Below, one piece after another: positions 10,607 to 20,985 of a DNA stretch of 64,000 nt. Position 1 is the stretch's first letter; each line of letters opens with the position of its first letter. The translations under genes and the position numbers were made by a program. The notes under the pieces are model-generated. The model did not search any database and was not told the origin of the DNA. It saw nothing but the letters and a program-made list of their open reading frames with translations. Location of the stretch: the NCBI RefSeq assembly GCF_000274605.1, contig NZ_AKNV01000004.1, positions 62,001-126,000 of the forward strand, given 5' to 3'. This DNA is from Helicobacter pylori NQ4053. Lineage in GTDB: Bacteria; Campylobacterota; Campylobacteria; Campylobacterales; Helicobacteraceae.

Positions 10607-10990
10607 TGGTGGAGCTGTGGGGAATCGAACCCCAGTCCAAAAATCTTGTCCTAAACACAAACTTCTACAATGCTTAGAAAATTGGTTAGTTTTTAGCCTT
10701 AAAACTAGCTCTGGTCCAACTTTCTAAAACCTTGAGGTAGTTTCAAGAGTTCTTGTTCTTAGTTTAAAAGGCGAACCACCTTTTAAAAGCGTCTAGCTTA
10801 AGGTTATGGAGTGATTAAAACGCTAGAAATTCTAATCAGTCCAGCTCCAAAAGGAGATTAACTCACGCAACTTTAGCGTAAGCTGGAGCGTAATCTGCGT
10901 TGTTTACAGTTATTTTTGTTGCTGTTTTACAAGCAGCGCTTGGCATGCTATCTGCACGACAAGAAATCTGTCGAAATCCAAGTCAGCCCC
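10607..10990 (-). ncRNA. ssrA: tmRNA (trans-translation RNA)
   Basis: Rescues ribosomes stalled on broken mRNAs and tags the nascent chain for proteolysis; works with SmpB. The 5' end GGGGCTG pairs with CAGCTCC at the 3' end, followed by a discriminator A and an encoded CCA at 10609-10607. The T-arm GGGTTCGATTCCC is intact. The tag reading frame runs 10907 to 10863: VNNADYAPAYAKVA then TGA, resuming on GTA. Length of 384 bases is as expected. The tag differs from the AKAA ending I remember for this species. Confidence 0.96.
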
Positions 10991-11010
10991 ATGATTTCAA
11001 AAGCTTGTCT

Positions 11011-11016
11011 ATTTTA
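11011..11016 (-). promoter_or_regulatory. Probable -10 box of ssrA
   Basis: On the minus strand this reads TAAAAT, about 20 bases upstream of the mature tmRNA 5' end. That implies a short 5' leader of roughly 14 bases removed by RNase P. Confidence 0.4.
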
Positions 11017-11055
11017 GCTAACTTTTGCTAACAAAATGCAATGAATCATCAAAAA

Positions 11056-11610
11056 TCATTGGCGCACAATATCAATATTTTCATCTTTAGGCTTAAAAAC
11101 AAAGATTTCATTAGCAATGGTGGGGTTGATTTCTGCTTGAGAAAAAGTGATTGTAACCAGATTATTCATTTCATCTTTAAATTCCAATGAAAAAGGCTTG
11201 CCGTCTTTAAAAACCAAACGATAAGTGGTTTTGTTGATAGTCGTTTGAAACGATCCGTCAGTCTGCTTTTTTAAGCGCTTGAGAATGGTGAAAAAATCCG
11301 TCTTGTCTTTTAAGGGCGTGATGGTCGCTTGGAATAAATTAGGCTCATAAATTACCACTTCTTTATCGTTCATGTAAATTTCTTTTTTTAAAGGCTTTTC
11401 ATAAACCCATAAAGCCCAATTAGGGGCTTTAGCCTTTAAAACCCCATAATAAACTAAAGGCTTTTCATTTTTTAAAACCTGCTTGAAATGCGCGCTAAAA
11501 CTTTGCAAATGCTGCAAAACCTCTTCTTCTTTAGAAAGCGTTGGAGGATTTTTAGCACAAGCAACGCCTATAAAAATCAAAACCATTAAAATCTTTAAAA
11601 AAGCTTTCAT
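11056..11610 (-). CDS. lolA: Outer-membrane lipoprotein carrier LolA
   Basis: Periplasmic chaperone that accepts lipoproteins from the inner-membrane Lol transporter and carries them to the outer membrane. 184 aa with a signal peptide ending VACA; mature part with the LolA hallmarks: FSAHFKQ..., YYGVLKAKAPNWALWVYEKP, and the regular strands ending ANEIFVFKP. AAGG precedes the ATG. It is divergent from secA and close to a LolC/E-like gene, which groups lipoprotein export functions together. Confidence 0.92.
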   Translation of the reverse strand: MKAFLKILMVLIFIGVACAKNPPTLSKEEEVLQHLQSFSAHFKQVLKNEKPLVYYGVLKAKAPNWALWVYEKPLKKEIYMNDKEVVIYEPNLFQATITPLKDKTDFFTILKRLKKQTDGSFQTTINKTTYRLVFKDGKPFSLEFKDEMNNLVTITFSQAEINPTIANEIFVFKPKDENIDIVRQ

Positions 11611-11756
11611 TATTCAAACCTTAAAACAATCTCTCATCTTTAATAAAACCCTTTATTTTACAAGACTTTTATTTTATCCATGCTAAAATGGGATTAAAAA
11701 CTGACGCTTTAATCAAATAAATGGGATTAAAGCACTCTTAAAAGGTTACTACTACC

Positions 11757-14354
11757 ATGATAAAAGCAATCATTGGAAAAATCATTGGCACCAGAAACGA
11801 TCGCTGGATCAAACAATACAAAAAACAAGTCCTAACTATCAACGCCTTAGAGCCTACTTATGAAAAAATGAGCGATGTTGAGCTGCAAAACGCTTTTGAA
11901 GAATTAAAAAAACGAGTGCGATCCGTAGAAAAAGATTTGCAAGAAAAAACCCTTTTAGAAGTTTTACCGGAAAGTTTTGCTATCACTAGAGAAGCGAGTA
12001 AAAGGATCTTAAAGATGCGCCATTTTGACGTGCAACTCATTGGGGGCATGGTCTTAAACGATGGCAAGATCGCTGAAATGAAAACCGGAGAGGGTAAGAC
12101 TTTAGTCGCTACTTTAGCGGTGGCTTTGAACGCTATGAAAGGTGAAAGCGTGTATGTGGTAACCGTTAATGATTACCTAGCCCATAGGGATTCTAAAGAA
12201 ATGGAGCCGTTGTATCAATTCTTAGGTTATAGCGTAGGCACGATCACTGCGAGCGTGCGAGACGATGATGAGCGCTTAGAAATTTATTCTAAAGACATTG
12301 TTTATGGCACTAACAATGAATTTGGCTTTGATTATCTAAGGGATAACATGAAATATTCTTTAGAGCATAAGGTGCAAAAATCGCATGCGTTCGCCATTGT
12401 TGATGAGGTGGATTCCATTTTAATTGATGAAGCGAGAACCCCTTTAATCATTTCAGGGCCTGTGGATAGGCGCATGGAAAATTACAACAAGGCTGATGAA
12501 GTCGCTAAAAGCATGCAAGTGGAAACCGATTTCACCATAGATGAAAAAAACCGCGCGATTTTGATCACTGAAGAGGGGATTAAAAAAGCCGAAAACCTCT
12601 TTGGCGTGGATAATTTATACAAGATTGAAAACGCCGCCTTATCGCACCATTTAGACCAAGCCTTGAAAGCGAATTACCTCTTTTTTATTGATAAAGATTA
12701 TATTGTAGCCAATAATGAAGTGGTGATTGTAGATGAATTTACCGGCCGCTTGTCTGAGGGGAGGCGCTTTAGTGAAGGCTTGCATCAGGCTTTAGAGGCT
12801 AAAGAGGGCGTGAGCATTAAAGAAGAGAGCCAAACCTTAGCCGATATTACTTTCCAAAATTATTTCAGGATGTTTTCTAAACTTTCAGGCATGACAGGCA
12901 CGGCTCAAACCGAAGCCACAGAATTTTTAGAAATCTACAATTTAGAAGTGGTGTCTATCCCTACTAATCTAGCGATCAAGCGAAAAGATTTGAACGATCT
13001 CATCTATAAGAGTGAAAAAGAAAAATTTGACGCTGTGATCCTTAAAATTAAAGAATTGCACGATAAAGGTCAGCCCGTTTTAGTCGGCACGGCCAGCATT
13101 GAAAAGAGTGAAACCTTGCACGCTTTACTCAAAAAAGAACGCATCCCTCACACCGTTTTAAACGCCAAGCAACACACCAAAGAAGCTGAAATCATCAAAG
13201 ACGCCGGGCTTAAAGGAGCGGTTACGATTGCGACTAACATGGCAGGCAGAGGCGTTGATATTAAACTCACCGATGAAATTAAAGAGCTTGGGGGGCTGTA
13301 TATCATTGGCACTGAAAGGCATGAGAGCCGCAGGATTGACAACCAATTAAGGGGGCGAAGCGGGCGCCAAGGCGATCCGGGAACAAGCCAATTTTATTTG
13401 AGTTTAGAAGACAATCTGTTGCGCATTTTTGGGAGCGATAGGATTAAGGGGGTGATGGAAAAATTAGGGCTTAAAGACGGCGAACACATTGAATCCAAGC
13501 TCGTAACAAGAGCGGTGGAAAACGCGCAAAAAAAAGTGGAAAACTTGCATTTTGAAAGCCGTAAGCATTTGTTAGAATACGATGATGTGGCTAATGAGCA
13601 ACGAAAAAGCGTGTATAAATTTAGAGATGAATTATTGGATTCCAATTACGATATTGGCGCTAAAATCGCTGAAAACAGAGAATATGCGCTCAATCAAATC
13701 TTTTCTAAACTCAAAGCCTTTGACCATCAAAACCTGTCTGAAGAGGAACTTTTAGGGCTTAAAAACATTTTAAAAGAAGATTTTAACGCTCATGTTGCAT
13801 TAGAAGATTTAGAAAAAGCCGCTCCTATTGAAAAGTTTGTAGCTGAAAAATTAAAAAGCGATTATGAAAACAAAATGAAAGTTTTAGACAGCGAACAAAG
13901 AAGCCGGATCGAACGCATCGTGTATTTGCAGATTTTAGATAACGCATGGCGAGAGCACCTTTACACGATGGATAATCTCAAAACCGGTATCAATTTGAGA
14001 GGCTATAACCAAAAAGACCCCCTTGTAGAATACAAAAAAGAGAGTTACAACCTTTTCTTAGAACTCATTGAAGACATTAAAATAGAAGCGATCAAAACCT
14101 TTTCTAAGATCCAGTTTGAAAACGAGCAAGATTCTAGCGATGCCGAGCATTATTTGGATAATTTTAGCGAAGAAAGAGAGCATGAGAGCGTAACTTACCG
14201 CCATGAAGAAGCTTTAGATGAAGATTTGAATATGTCCATGAAAGCTTTTTCTAAAACCCCTAAAAGAAACGAGCCTTGCCCTTGTCAAAGCGGGAAAAAA
14301 TATAAAGATTGTTGCGCTAAAAGCGGGCCTAAAAAGGGCTTATTTGCCAAATAG
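11757..14354 (+). CDS. secA: Preprotein translocase ATPase SecA
   Basis: Motor ATPase that pushes unfolded preproteins through SecYEG. 865 aa, full length. Walker A MKTGEGKT (about 102-109), DEAD-like [19 protein letters not shown], the SAT/GMTGTA region, GRGVDI and the [11 protein letters not shown] motif of the second helicase lobe are all visible, then the helical scaffold and the C-terminal zinc/SecB-binding [13 protein letters not shown]. The following gene starts inside its last codons, so the two are cotranslated. Confidence 0.98.
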   Translation: MIKAIIGKIIGTRNDRWIKQYKKQVLTINALEPTYEKMSDVELQNAFEELKKRVRSVEKDLQEKTLLEVLPESFAITREASKRILKMRHFDVQLIGGMVLNDGKIAEMKTGEGKTLVATLAVALNAMKGESVYVVTVNDYLAHRDSKEMEPLYQFLGYSVGTITASVRDDDERLEIYSKDIVYGTNNEFGFDYLRDNMKYSLEHKVQKSHAFAIVDEVDSILIDEARTPLIISGPVDRRMENYNKADEVAKSMQVETDFTIDEKNRAILITEEGIKKAENLFGVDNLYKIENAALSHHLDQALKANYLFFIDKDYIVANNEVVIVDEFTGRLSEGRRFSEGLHQALEAKEGVSIKEESQTLADITFQNYFRMFSKLSGMTGTAQTEATEFLEIYNLEVVSIPTNLAIKRKDLNDLIYKSEKEKFDAVILKIKELHDKGQPVLVGTASIEKSETLHALLKKERIPHTVLNAKQHTKEAEIIKDAGLKGAVTIATNMAGRGVDIKLTDEIKELGGLYIIGTERHESRRIDNQLRGRSGRQGDPGTSQFYLSLEDNLLRIFGSDRIKGVMEKLGLKDGEHIESKLVTRAVENAQKKVENLHFESRKHLLEYDDVANEQRKSVYKFRDELLDSNYDIGAKIAENREYALNQIFSKLKAFDHQNLSEEELLGLKNILKEDFNAHVALEDLEKAAPIEKFVAEKLKSDYENKMKVLDSEQRSRIERIVYLQILDNAWREHLYTMDNLKTGINLRGYNQKDPLVEYKKESYNLFLELIEDIKIEAIKTFSKIQFENEQDSSDAEHYLDNFSEEREHESVTYRHEEALDEDLNMSMKAFSKTPKRNEPCPCQSGKKYKDCCAKSGPKKGLFAK

Positions 14355-15576
14355 ATCCTTAATCTTTTTCCTTATCAAGCGTTATTTGCGTTTTGATAAA
14401 AGCCAGCCATTTATTAGCATCACTGCTTTGTTAGCCTTTTTTGGCGTGGCGGTTGGCGTGATGGTTTTAATTGTAGCTATGGCGATCATGAACGGCATGA
14501 GTAAGGAATTTGAAAAAAAGCTTTTTGTGATGAACTACCCCTTAACGCTCTATACCACAAGCCCTTATGGGATCAGCGAAGAAGTGGTTCAAGCTTTAGA
14601 AAAAAAGTTCCCCAATTTGCTTTTTAGCCCCTATTTGCAAACCCAAAGCCTGATTAAAAGCGTGCATTCCATGAATGGCGGCGTGGTGTTTGGGGTTGAT
14701 TTTTCTAAAGAAAGGCGCATCAATGGAGTTTTAAACGACGCTTTAAAAAACACCAATACAAACGATCTTTTTAAAAGCCCTTTTAATTTGATCGTGGGGA
14801 AAAGCTTGAGATACAGCTTGAATTTAGATCTCAATCAAAAAGCCGATTTGTTTTTCACCGAATTAGAGCCAACCGGTCTCACGCTCTCCCCTATCATGAA
14901 GCGTTTTACCATCAAAGGCGATTTTGATTCAGGGCTAAAATCTTACGACATGAGCTATATGTATACTAGCCTTCAAGCTATAAGTGCGATCAGGAGGTTG
15001 CCCTTAGGGCTTTATGATGGGGTGCATGTCTATTCTAAAACGCCCATGAAGGATATTGAAAATTTACGCAACGCTTTAAAAACCATCAACCACCATGGCA
15101 TAGGCATTGAAGGGTGGTGGCAACAAAACGGGAATTTTTTCTCGGCGATGGAATTAGAAAAAAGAGCGTTATTCATTGTGCTCATGCTCATTATTTTAAT
15201 GGCGTCTTTGAATATCATCAGCTCGCTTTTAATGGTGGTGATGAACAGGCGTAAAGAAATTGCTTTGCTTTTTAGCATGGGGAGCAGCCAAAAAGAAATC
15301 CAAAAAACCTTTTTTTATTTGGGCAATATCATTGGTTTAGGCGGTGTGATTCTTGGGGTGGTTTTAGCGTTTATAAGCATGTATCTTTTAAGCGTGTTCC
15401 CTATCATCTCGCTCCCGGCGGATGTCTATGGCATCAACACCTTGCCTTTAGATTTGTCTTTAATGGATTTTACGCTCACTTTAATAGGCTCTGTGATCAT
15501 CGTAGCCCTTTCTTCTTATTACCCGTCTAAAAAAGCTTCTGCTATTGACGCTTTAAGCGTGTTAAGGAATGAATAA
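14344..15576 (+). CDS. LolC/LolE-type lipoprotein-release permease
   Basis: Inner-membrane permease of the MacB/FtsX-like fold that would extract lipoproteins for LolA. There is one membrane segment near the N-terminus ([27 protein letters not shown]), a large periplasmic domain, then three helices near the C-terminus separated by [16 protein letters not shown], the standard family loop. The end motif [18 protein letters not shown] is also typical. The TTG at 14344 overlaps secA by 11 bases and follows AAGGG. A partner ATPase (LolD) is not in the window. 410 aa is normal. Confidence 0.88.
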   Translation: MPNRSLIFFLIKRYLRFDKSQPFISITALLAFFGVAVGVMVLIVAMAIMNGMSKEFEKKLFVMNYPLTLYTTSPYGISEEVVQALEKKFPNLLFSPYLQTQSLIKSVHSMNGGVVFGVDFSKERRINGVLNDALKNTNTNDLFKSPFNLIVGKSLRYSLNLDLNQKADLFFTELEPTGLTLSPIMKRFTIKGDFDSGLKSYDMSYMYTSLQAISAIRRLPLGLYDGVHVYSKTPMKDIENLRNALKTINHHGIGIEGWWQQNGNFFSAMELEKRALFIVLMLIILMASLNIISSLLMVVMNRRKEIALLFSMGSSQKEIQKTFFYLGNIIGLGGVILGVVLAFISMYLLSVFPIISLPADVYGINTLPLDLSLMDFTLTLIGSVIIVALSSYYPSKKASAIDALSVLRNE

Positions 15577-15752
15577 ATTAAAAAAATAAATAATATTGAG
15601 ATGAAATAAGGCTTTGAGTGTCTGTATTGGATTAACAAAGAAAAATTTTATTCTCAAAATTAAAAAAAACCATAATATTATGCTAGTATTAACGCACGAC
15701 TTAGTTAAGAATTAACTTTGCAAGTCGGACTTCGTAGAAAAAAGGACGGAAG

Positions 15753-15803
15753 ATGAACAGACTGATTAGATGTTTAAGATCTGCAAGAAAAAATTTTCTT
15801 TGA
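15753..15803 (+). CDS. Candidate 16-codon leader peptide upstream of hofF
   Basis: ATG to TGA encoding MNRLIRCLRSARKNFL, with AAGGACGGA ending 3 bases before the ATG, a stronger Shine-Dalgarno than that of hofF itself. It is arginine-rich. It lies inside the 280-base gap between the permease and hofF, in the presumed hofF leader; a TATTAT-like -10 lies near 15676. No conservation test was possible. Confidence 0.35.
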   Translation: MNRLIRCLRSARKNFL

Positions 15804-15855
15804 ACGGTGTTGGCTTACTCTATTTAGAATTTTTGGTTTATACTAAGGGTTAAAC

Positions 15856-17355
15856 ATGAACTATAAAGTTGCATCTGCTAAAAATATCGCAACGCTTCTT
15901 TTTTTATTCTCTTCTCAAAGTGAAGCTCTTGATTTGGGTAAAATCGCTAAAATCAAAGCGGGTGCTGAAAGTTTCTCTAAAGTCGGTTTCAATAACAAAC
16001 CTATCAACACTAATAAAGGGCTTTACCCTACCGAAACCTTTATGACGATCATGGCTTACATGCAAGTGGATTTTACGGAGCTCTTGCCCAAAAGCGCTAC
16101 GGCTAACGGGCACCATTTAGATGGGAGTCTTGGGGGTTGGGGAGGTGCTGTAATTTATGATACCACTAAGGATTTTATTAACGAAGTTACAGGGAAACCC
16201 TATGGGGCTATGACTTGGAACTATGTGGGCTATTGGGGCGGTCTTGTGGGGCAAAAACCATGGGCTAGTTGCGGGTTAGCCACAGGGAATTTGACTCAAG
16301 GCCAATACGATAAGATGACTCAAGCTGAAATGACGCAGTTGTCTAATCAAGAAGCTTTAGCGGCTTCCACTTGCGCTAAAAGTTATGCCGATCACACCAG
16401 AAACTATGTGATTTATAACGCTTACTTGCGCTACAACTACAAAGATATTTTTGAAATTAGGGGCGGGAGATACGAATCCCCAGCGGATTACATGAGTGGT
16501 TACAACCAAGGCTTGGATATGACCTTAAACTTAGGGAATTTCAAATTCTGGTGGTTTAGCTCTTTTGGTCGTGGCTTTGCCTATAACGAGTGGCTTTATA
16601 ATTTCTATTCGCCTAAAACCTACACTCTTAAAAACGGGCAAACCATAAACCCTGGGGTGCATGCCTTTTACATCATTTGGAATTACAAGGGGTGGAGCAT
16701 TCAGCCTTTTGTCTATTTTTCACCCTTTAACGAATACGACCCTAACTTTACGATCACTTATGATAGCAACCCCACTTTTACTGGCTTAGGGTTTCGCTCT
16801 CAAACCGATGTTACCGTGCTTAATCCTTTTTACGCTAAAAGATTTTGGGACACCTATCAATTTGGCATGCCAGCCGGTAAGAACGCGCACAGCTTGATGA
16901 TCAAACAAAAGTTTGAATGGAATGAATACAATTTTGGTTTTGGGATTTATAAATCCTTTGGGAACGCTAACTGGATGATAGGCTACCATGGTAACCGCTT
17001 GGGCTTTGACTTTTGGACGAACACCGTTTATGCAAACACCCTTAACTCTTTGTCTTACATGATGGATGCGAACGCTTTTACCGTGTTTGCCTTTGGCGGT
17101 GGGGTGCATAGGAAATTCCTTTGGGGTTTATTGGGGCGTTTGACTTATGGACCTAGGGCGAACGAACAAGTCTTATCGCTCAACTTGGGCTATAAATTCA
17201 CTAAAAATTTCTCAGCCGACATTAAATTTGAATATTATAATGTGTTGATGCATCAAGGCTATAAAATGGGGTGGAACGGGCCAAAATTAGACAGCCAACC
17301 CGCCACCGATCAAGACAGGAGCCATATTTTTACCGAGATCGTGTGGAAGCTTTAA
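15856..17355 (+). CDS. hofF: Hof-family outer membrane protein (HofF-like)
   Basis: Second Hof beta-barrel, 499 aa, with signal peptide (IATLLFLFSSQSEA) and mature AESFSKVGFN signature as in hofE. It differs by an insertion between residues about 140 and 175 containing two cysteines (ASCGLATG and ASTCAKSY) that could form an exposed disulphide loop. It ends in SHIFTEIVWKL, an amphipathic terminal strand. Shared blocks with hofE (TRNYVIYNAY, GRYESPADYMSGY, WWFSSFGRGF, FGNANWMIGYHGNR) show ancient duplication. Substrate unknown; the letter is from gene order (HP0788). Confidence 0.88.
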   Translation: MNYKVASAKNIATLLFLFSSQSEALDLGKIAKIKAGAESFSKVGFNNKPINTNKGLYPTETFMTIMAYMQVDFTELLPKSATANGHHLDGSLGGWGGAVIYDTTKDFINEVTGKPYGAMTWNYVGYWGGLVGQKPWASCGLATGNLTQGQYDKMTQAEMTQLSNQEALAASTCAKSYADHTRNYVIYNAYLRYNYKDIFEIRGGRYESPADYMSGYNQGLDMTLNLGNFKFWWFSSFGRGFAYNEWLYNFYSPKTYTLKNGQTINPGVHAFYIIWNYKGWSIQPFVYFSPFNEYDPNFTITYDSNPTFTGLGFRSQTDVTVLNPFYAKRFWDTYQFGMPAGKNAHSLMIKQKFEWNEYNFGFGIYKSFGNANWMIGYHGNRLGFDFWTNTVYANTLNSLSYMMDANAFTVFAFGGGVHRKFLWGLLGRLTYGPRANEQVLSLNLGYKFTKNFSADIKFEYYNVLMHQGYKMGWNGPKLDSQPATDQDRSHIFTEIVWKL

Positions 17356-17364
17356 ACCCTCTTT

Positions 17365-17391
17365 AAATAACAACCCTTTAAGGGTTTGTTA
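17365..17391 (+). terminator. Weak hairpin after hofF
   Basis: AACAACCCTT pairs with AAGGGTTTGTT with one bulged T, just after the hofF stop. The rest of the 268-base gap to hsdS is AT-rich; its right end holds one copy of a dispersed repeat listed separately. Confidence 0.35.
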
Positions 17392-17582
17392 AAACGCCTA
17401 GCCATAAAACAGCCATTAAAAACCGCTTTAGCGCCTATTTTAGGGCTTGTTTTTAAAAAAGCGTTAGATTTTTAAGTTTTTTTATTACGCTATTTTTGGC
17501 TCTGTGATACTAAAACTTTTTAAAAATGGGCTTTTTTTGCTTTTGTCATTTTAAAATTTGTTTTAAAAAATATTTCAAATTC

Positions 17583-17622
17583 TTTTTACGCAAGCTCTTT
17601 TATCATTGATTGTAAAAACGCT
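17583..17622 (-). repeat. Dispersed intergenic element, short copy
   Basis: On the minus strand this reads TTTTTACAATCAAT followed by ATAAAAGA and CTTG, matching the left part of the copy at 50711 (TTTTTTACAATCAAT, TAATAAAAGAACTTG). It begins immediately after the hsdS stop codon. Confidence 0.45.
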
Positions 17623-17623
17623 T

Positions 17624-18865
17624 TTAGCATTTTTTAACTTCTTTATTTGGGGTTAGGGGTTTGAAGGTCAGTAGTTTTTCTCGGTAATATTCGTATTGTT
17701 TTTTTCGGGCTTTTATTTCAGCGGGGATACCGGCTAATAAATCGGTGGTTAAAAGTGAAAATTGATCCAAAATCTTAACGATCTCTTGTTGGATCTCTAG
17801 AGGTGGGATGGGGATGGTTATTTTTTTTAAATTTTCTTGATTGATTTTTGGCGGAGTTCCAGCAACACAATAGCTAACATCTATCGTTTGTAAATAAAAA
17901 TACAAAAACTTTAATTTTAATTCATTTTTTGTTTGAAGCACATGAGCATGATTATTCACCCATATTTTTCCGCTTGCCCAATTCACAACAGGAGTATTAT
18001 CCTTATTGATAACGCTCCCATCTTCACCAACTAGCACAAAATCCCCATCAAAAATATAGCTATCAATATAATCTTGAATTCCATTTGCTCCATAATAAGG
18101 ATAAATTCCCGGATTTCTTTTATTTTTCGCAATTGGGATACGCCGATTATCTAAAATTTCACACACCTCCCCCAACTTCCTAAACCCCACCCCCTTAGGC
18201 GCTAGAGTTTGGAGTAAGGTTTTCAAGCGTTTGGGGTAGGGTTTTTGCAATAATTTTTCTTTGGCGTCTTTGTGGTTTTGGTTAATGTCATTGAAGTCTA
18301 AAAGCATGTTTTGGTAATACTGGTATTGCTTTTTTCGCGCTTTTAATTCTGTGTTTAATTCTGTGTTTAATTCTGTGAAAGCGTCCAAAATCTTAACGAT
18401 CTCTTGTTGGATCTCTAGGGGTGGGATGGGGATAGTTAAAGTTTCAATATCTGCTTTATTGAGTGCGGGGATACTACCACGAAAAACAAGATTTTCCATA
18501 ATTTGGATTTCATTGGTTTTGAGATAAAAGTATAAAAATTTTGTTAAAAGCTCGTTAGTATCTTTAACTTTATAGGGATAACATAGACCCCCTGCAAAAA
18601 ATTTTTCATTAAAATAATTTATAAATCCTGCATATTCTCCCCTAGATGCAATAGTTATATTTTCTCCATCATTGTTAAAATCATGGTAATAACCATACAA
18701 ATCCCTCCCTGAATTTATTACTGGATACATTCCCTTATTTTTTACTTCACTTACTTCGCTTATTTTAAGTGTTTTTTTATTGGTACTTTCACACACCTCC
18801 CCCAACTTCCTAAACCCCACCCCCTTAGGCGCTAAAGTGTGGAGTAGTTGCTCTATTTTATGCAT
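17624..18865 (-). CDS. hsdS: Type I restriction-modification specificity subunit (HsdS), orphan
   Basis: Recognises the two halves of a bipartite DNA target for a type I methylase/nuclease. 413 aa with two target-recognition domains, each introduced by the same TLAPKGVGFRKLGEVCE block and closed by IPIPPLEIQQEIVKILD...KARKKQYxYY. Between them is TELNTELNTELK, from three 12-bp units. Direct DNA repeats of 48 bp and 35 bp flank the domains. No hsdR or hsdM is in the window, so it must act with subunits encoded elsewhere or be silent. Strong GGGGGG site before the ATG. An old annotation of this locus as PrrB is consistent with HsdS similarity. Confidence 0.92.
   Translation of the reverse strand: MHKIEQLLHTLAPKGVGFRKLGEVCESTNKKTLKISEVSEVKNKGMYPVINSGRDLYGYYHDFNNDGENITIASRGEYAGFINYFNEKFFAGGLCYPYKVKDTNELLTKFLYFYLKTNEIQIMENLVFRGSIPALNKADIETLTIPIPPLEIQQEIVKILDAFTELNTELNTELKARKKQYQYYQNMLLDFNDINQNHKDAKEKLLQKPYPKRLKTLLQTLAPKGVGFRKLGEVCEILDNRRIPIAKNKRNPGIYPYYGANGIQDYIDSYIFDGDFVLVGEDGSVINKDNTPVVNWASGKIWVNNHAHVLQTKNELKLKFLYFYLQTIDVSYCVAGTPPKINQENLKKITIPIPPLEIQQEIVKILDQFSLLTTDLLAGIPAEIKARKKQYEYYREKLLTFKPLTPNKEVKKC
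18157..18204 (+). repeat. 48-bp direct repeat in hsdS, copy 1
   Basis: Identical to 18787-18834, 630 bases apart. It encodes the APKGVGFRKLGEVCE block in front of the second recognition domain. Recombination between the copies would delete or exchange the first domain. Confidence 0.9.
18342..18377 (+). repeat. Three 12-bp tandem repeats in hsdS
   Basis: TTTAATTCTGTG three times in tandem, encoding the TELN repeats on the minus strand. Whole-unit gain or loss keeps the frame and changes the spacer between the recognition domains. Confidence 0.85.
18787..18834 (+). repeat. 48-bp direct repeat in hsdS, copy 2
   Basis: Second copy of the 18157-18204 repeat, in front of the first recognition domain. 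Confidence 0.9.
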
Positions 18866-18900
18866 TTTGCCCCCCTTCTAAATGGCTGATGATACGATCA

Positions 18901-20961
18901 TTAAGCCCTCATCGCGCGCATGGAATTGGCTAAGGCTAAAAGCGTAACCCCCACATCGCCAAAGACCGCTTCCCACAAGCTCGCTACCCCCATAAGCCCT
19001 AGCACGATAAAAACCGCCTTAATCCCCAAAGCGAACAAGATATTTTGCCAAATAATGCTTTTCGTTTTTTTAGCGATCGCTAAAACTTTCACCAAAGAGC
19101 TTAAGGAGTCATTAGTGATCACAATGTCCGCGCTTTGTTTGCTCAACTCTGAGCCTTTCCCCATGCCAATCCCCACATCAGCGCTCGCTAGAGTCGGAGC
19201 ATCATTGATGCCATCGCCTACAAAAATCGCCGGGGCTTTATAGCGTTCTTTAAAGGTTTTAAACACGCTCGTTTTTTCTTCAGGCAACAAGCTCGCATAA
19301 TATTCACAGCCTAGAGTTTGAGCGATGCTTTCAGTCGCGCTTTTTCTATCCCCGCTCAAAATGCAAAAATTTTCTATCCCTTGCGCTTTTAAATCCCTTA
19401 AGCACTCTATGGCGTCGTCTTTAATCTCATCGCTAATCACAATATAGCCGATATAAGTTTGGTTAAAAGCCACATGCACGATCGTGCCGTTTTCTTTGGA
19501 AGGGCTGTGCGCGATATGGAATTGATCGAGCATTTTTTCATTCCCTGCGATGATTAGATCCGTATGGCATTGCGCTTTAACCCCCATCCCGCTCAATTCT
19601 TCGTAATTTTTAATGTCATGCTGGTGCTTATCGTCCTTTAACATTTCTTCGCATGCTTTTTGAATGGATAGAGCGATAGGGTGCGTGGATAAAAGCTGCG
19701 AACAAGAAGCGTAATGCAAAACTTCTTCTTTAGAATGCCCGTTTTGCGGCACAATATCTGTTACTTTAAAAACGCCTTTAGTCAAAGTGCCGGTTTTATC
19801 AAAAGCGATGCTTTTAGCTTGGGTAAGCACCTCTAAAACATGCACACCTTTCATTAAAATCCCCTTTCTACTCGCCGCTCCCACGCCCCCAAAATACCCT
19901 AAAGGCACAGAAATCACTAACGCGCAAGGACAGCTCACCATTAAAGCCACAAGCCCCCTATAAATCCACTCATCAAAGCTCCCCATAGAAAACAAGGGCG
20001 GTAATATAGCGATCATTAGTGCAATAAATAAAACGCTTGGGGTGTAGTAGCGTGAAAATTTAGTGATAAATTTCTCCGTTTCGCTCTTTTCATTCGTGGC
20101 TTGCTGGACTAAATCCACCACTTTAGCGATAGAAGAATCTTTATACATTTTTTCCACTTGAATTTCAAGGACCGCTTTTAAATTCAAGCTCCCCCCTAAA
20201 ACTTTAGAGCGTTCGCTGACATTAACAGGCATAGACTCCCCACTCAACGCCCTTTCATCTAGCAAGCTTTCGCCCTTAACTACCACGCCATCCACAGGCA
20301 CTTTTTCGCCGACTTTCACCACCACGATGTCATTAATTCTTAAATCTTCAGGCGCAACGCTCACTAATGCATCGCCCTTTTTCAAATAAGCCAGATTAGG
20401 AGCGACATCCACCAAAGCCTTAAGGGATTTTTTAGAGCGAGCGATAGCGAGTTTTTGCAAAAATTCGCCCGCTGAATAAAACACCATAATAGACACACTC
20501 TCTTCATAAGCCCCCACGCAAAAAGCCGCAATAGTCGCAATGAGCATCAAAGCGTTTTCATCAAAAAATTGCCCTTTTCTAAGCCCACGAAACGCCCCTA
20601 AAATCACATCTTTACCGCTCACTAGATACACTAAAGCCAATACCACGAACACCGCTTTTTCAATCAAAGGACTAGGATCTAGGTGTAAGATTAAAATCGC
20701 GCCTAAAAAGACAGCGATCGTAGCGATGAGTGGGGTAAAACTCAAGGGCTTTTCTGCGGCCTCTTTAAAAGACAGGCTCAAATGCGGTTCGTTTTGCTTG
20801 ATGAAAGCCTTAACTTTTTCAAAATCGCTCGTATCCAAAAACAACTTACTGGTGCTGAAATTGATTTGAGCCTTTTTCACATAGTCCAGTTTGTTTAAAT
20901 CCCTTTCTAATTTAGACGCGCAATCAGGGCAATCCAAATTATGAATGTGGTATTCTTGCAT
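18901..20961 (-). CDS. cadA: Heavy-metal exporting P-type ATPase (CadA type)
   Basis: P1B-type ATPase exporting Cd, Zn and probably Co; known to matter for metal resistance and urease activity in this species. The N-terminal HMA domain has CPDC (about 13-16); membrane segment motif [13 protein letters not shown], phosphorylation site [12 protein letters not shown]-binding region SGMGVKA and hinge [11 protein letters not shown] are all present. 686 aa. AGGGAGAGAAA precedes the ATG. It lies between hsdS and comM in the same direction. Confidence 0.93.
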   Translation of the reverse strand: MQEYHIHNLDCPDCASKLERDLNKLDYVKKAQINFSTSKLFLDTSDFEKVKAFIKQNEPHLSLSFKEAAEKPLSFTPLIATIAVFLGAILILHLDPSPLIEKAVFVVLALVYLVSGKDVILGAFRGLRKGQFFDENALMLIATIAAFCVGAYEESVSIMVFYSAGEFLQKLAIARSKKSLKALVDVAPNLAYLKKGDALVSVAPEDLRINDIVVVKVGEKVPVDGVVVKGESLLDERALSGESMPVNVSERSKVLGGSLNLKAVLEIQVEKMYKDSSIAKVVDLVQQATNEKSETEKFITKFSRYYTPSVLFIALMIAILPPLFSMGSFDEWIYRGLVALMVSCPCALVISVPLGYFGGVGAASRKGILMKGVHVLEVLTQAKSIAFDKTGTLTKGVFKVTDIVPQNGHSKEEVLHYASCSQLLSTHPIALSIQKACEEMLKDDKHQHDIKNYEELSGMGVKAQCHTDLIIAGNEKMLDQFHIAHSPSKENGTIVHVAFNQTYIGYIVISDEIKDDAIECLRDLKAQGIENFCILSGDRKSATESIAQTLGCEYYASLLPEEKTSVFKTFKERYKAPAIFVGDGINDAPTLASADVGIGMGKGSELSKQSADIVITNDSLSSLVKVLAIAKKTKSIIWQNILFALGIKAVFIVLGLMGVASLWEAVFGDVGVTLLALANSMRAMRA

Positions 20962-20985
20962 TTTCTCTCCCTTATAAAAATCCTT

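Noticed and set aside
15726-15736. Palindrome AAGTCGGACTT upstream of hofF as an operator
   Set aside because: Only 5-bp arms with a one-base centre, single copy, no matching regulator known to me.
18157-18834. Direct repeats in hsdS as a CRISPR array
   Set aside because: Repeats are coding, 630 bases apart and encode the conserved HsdS block.
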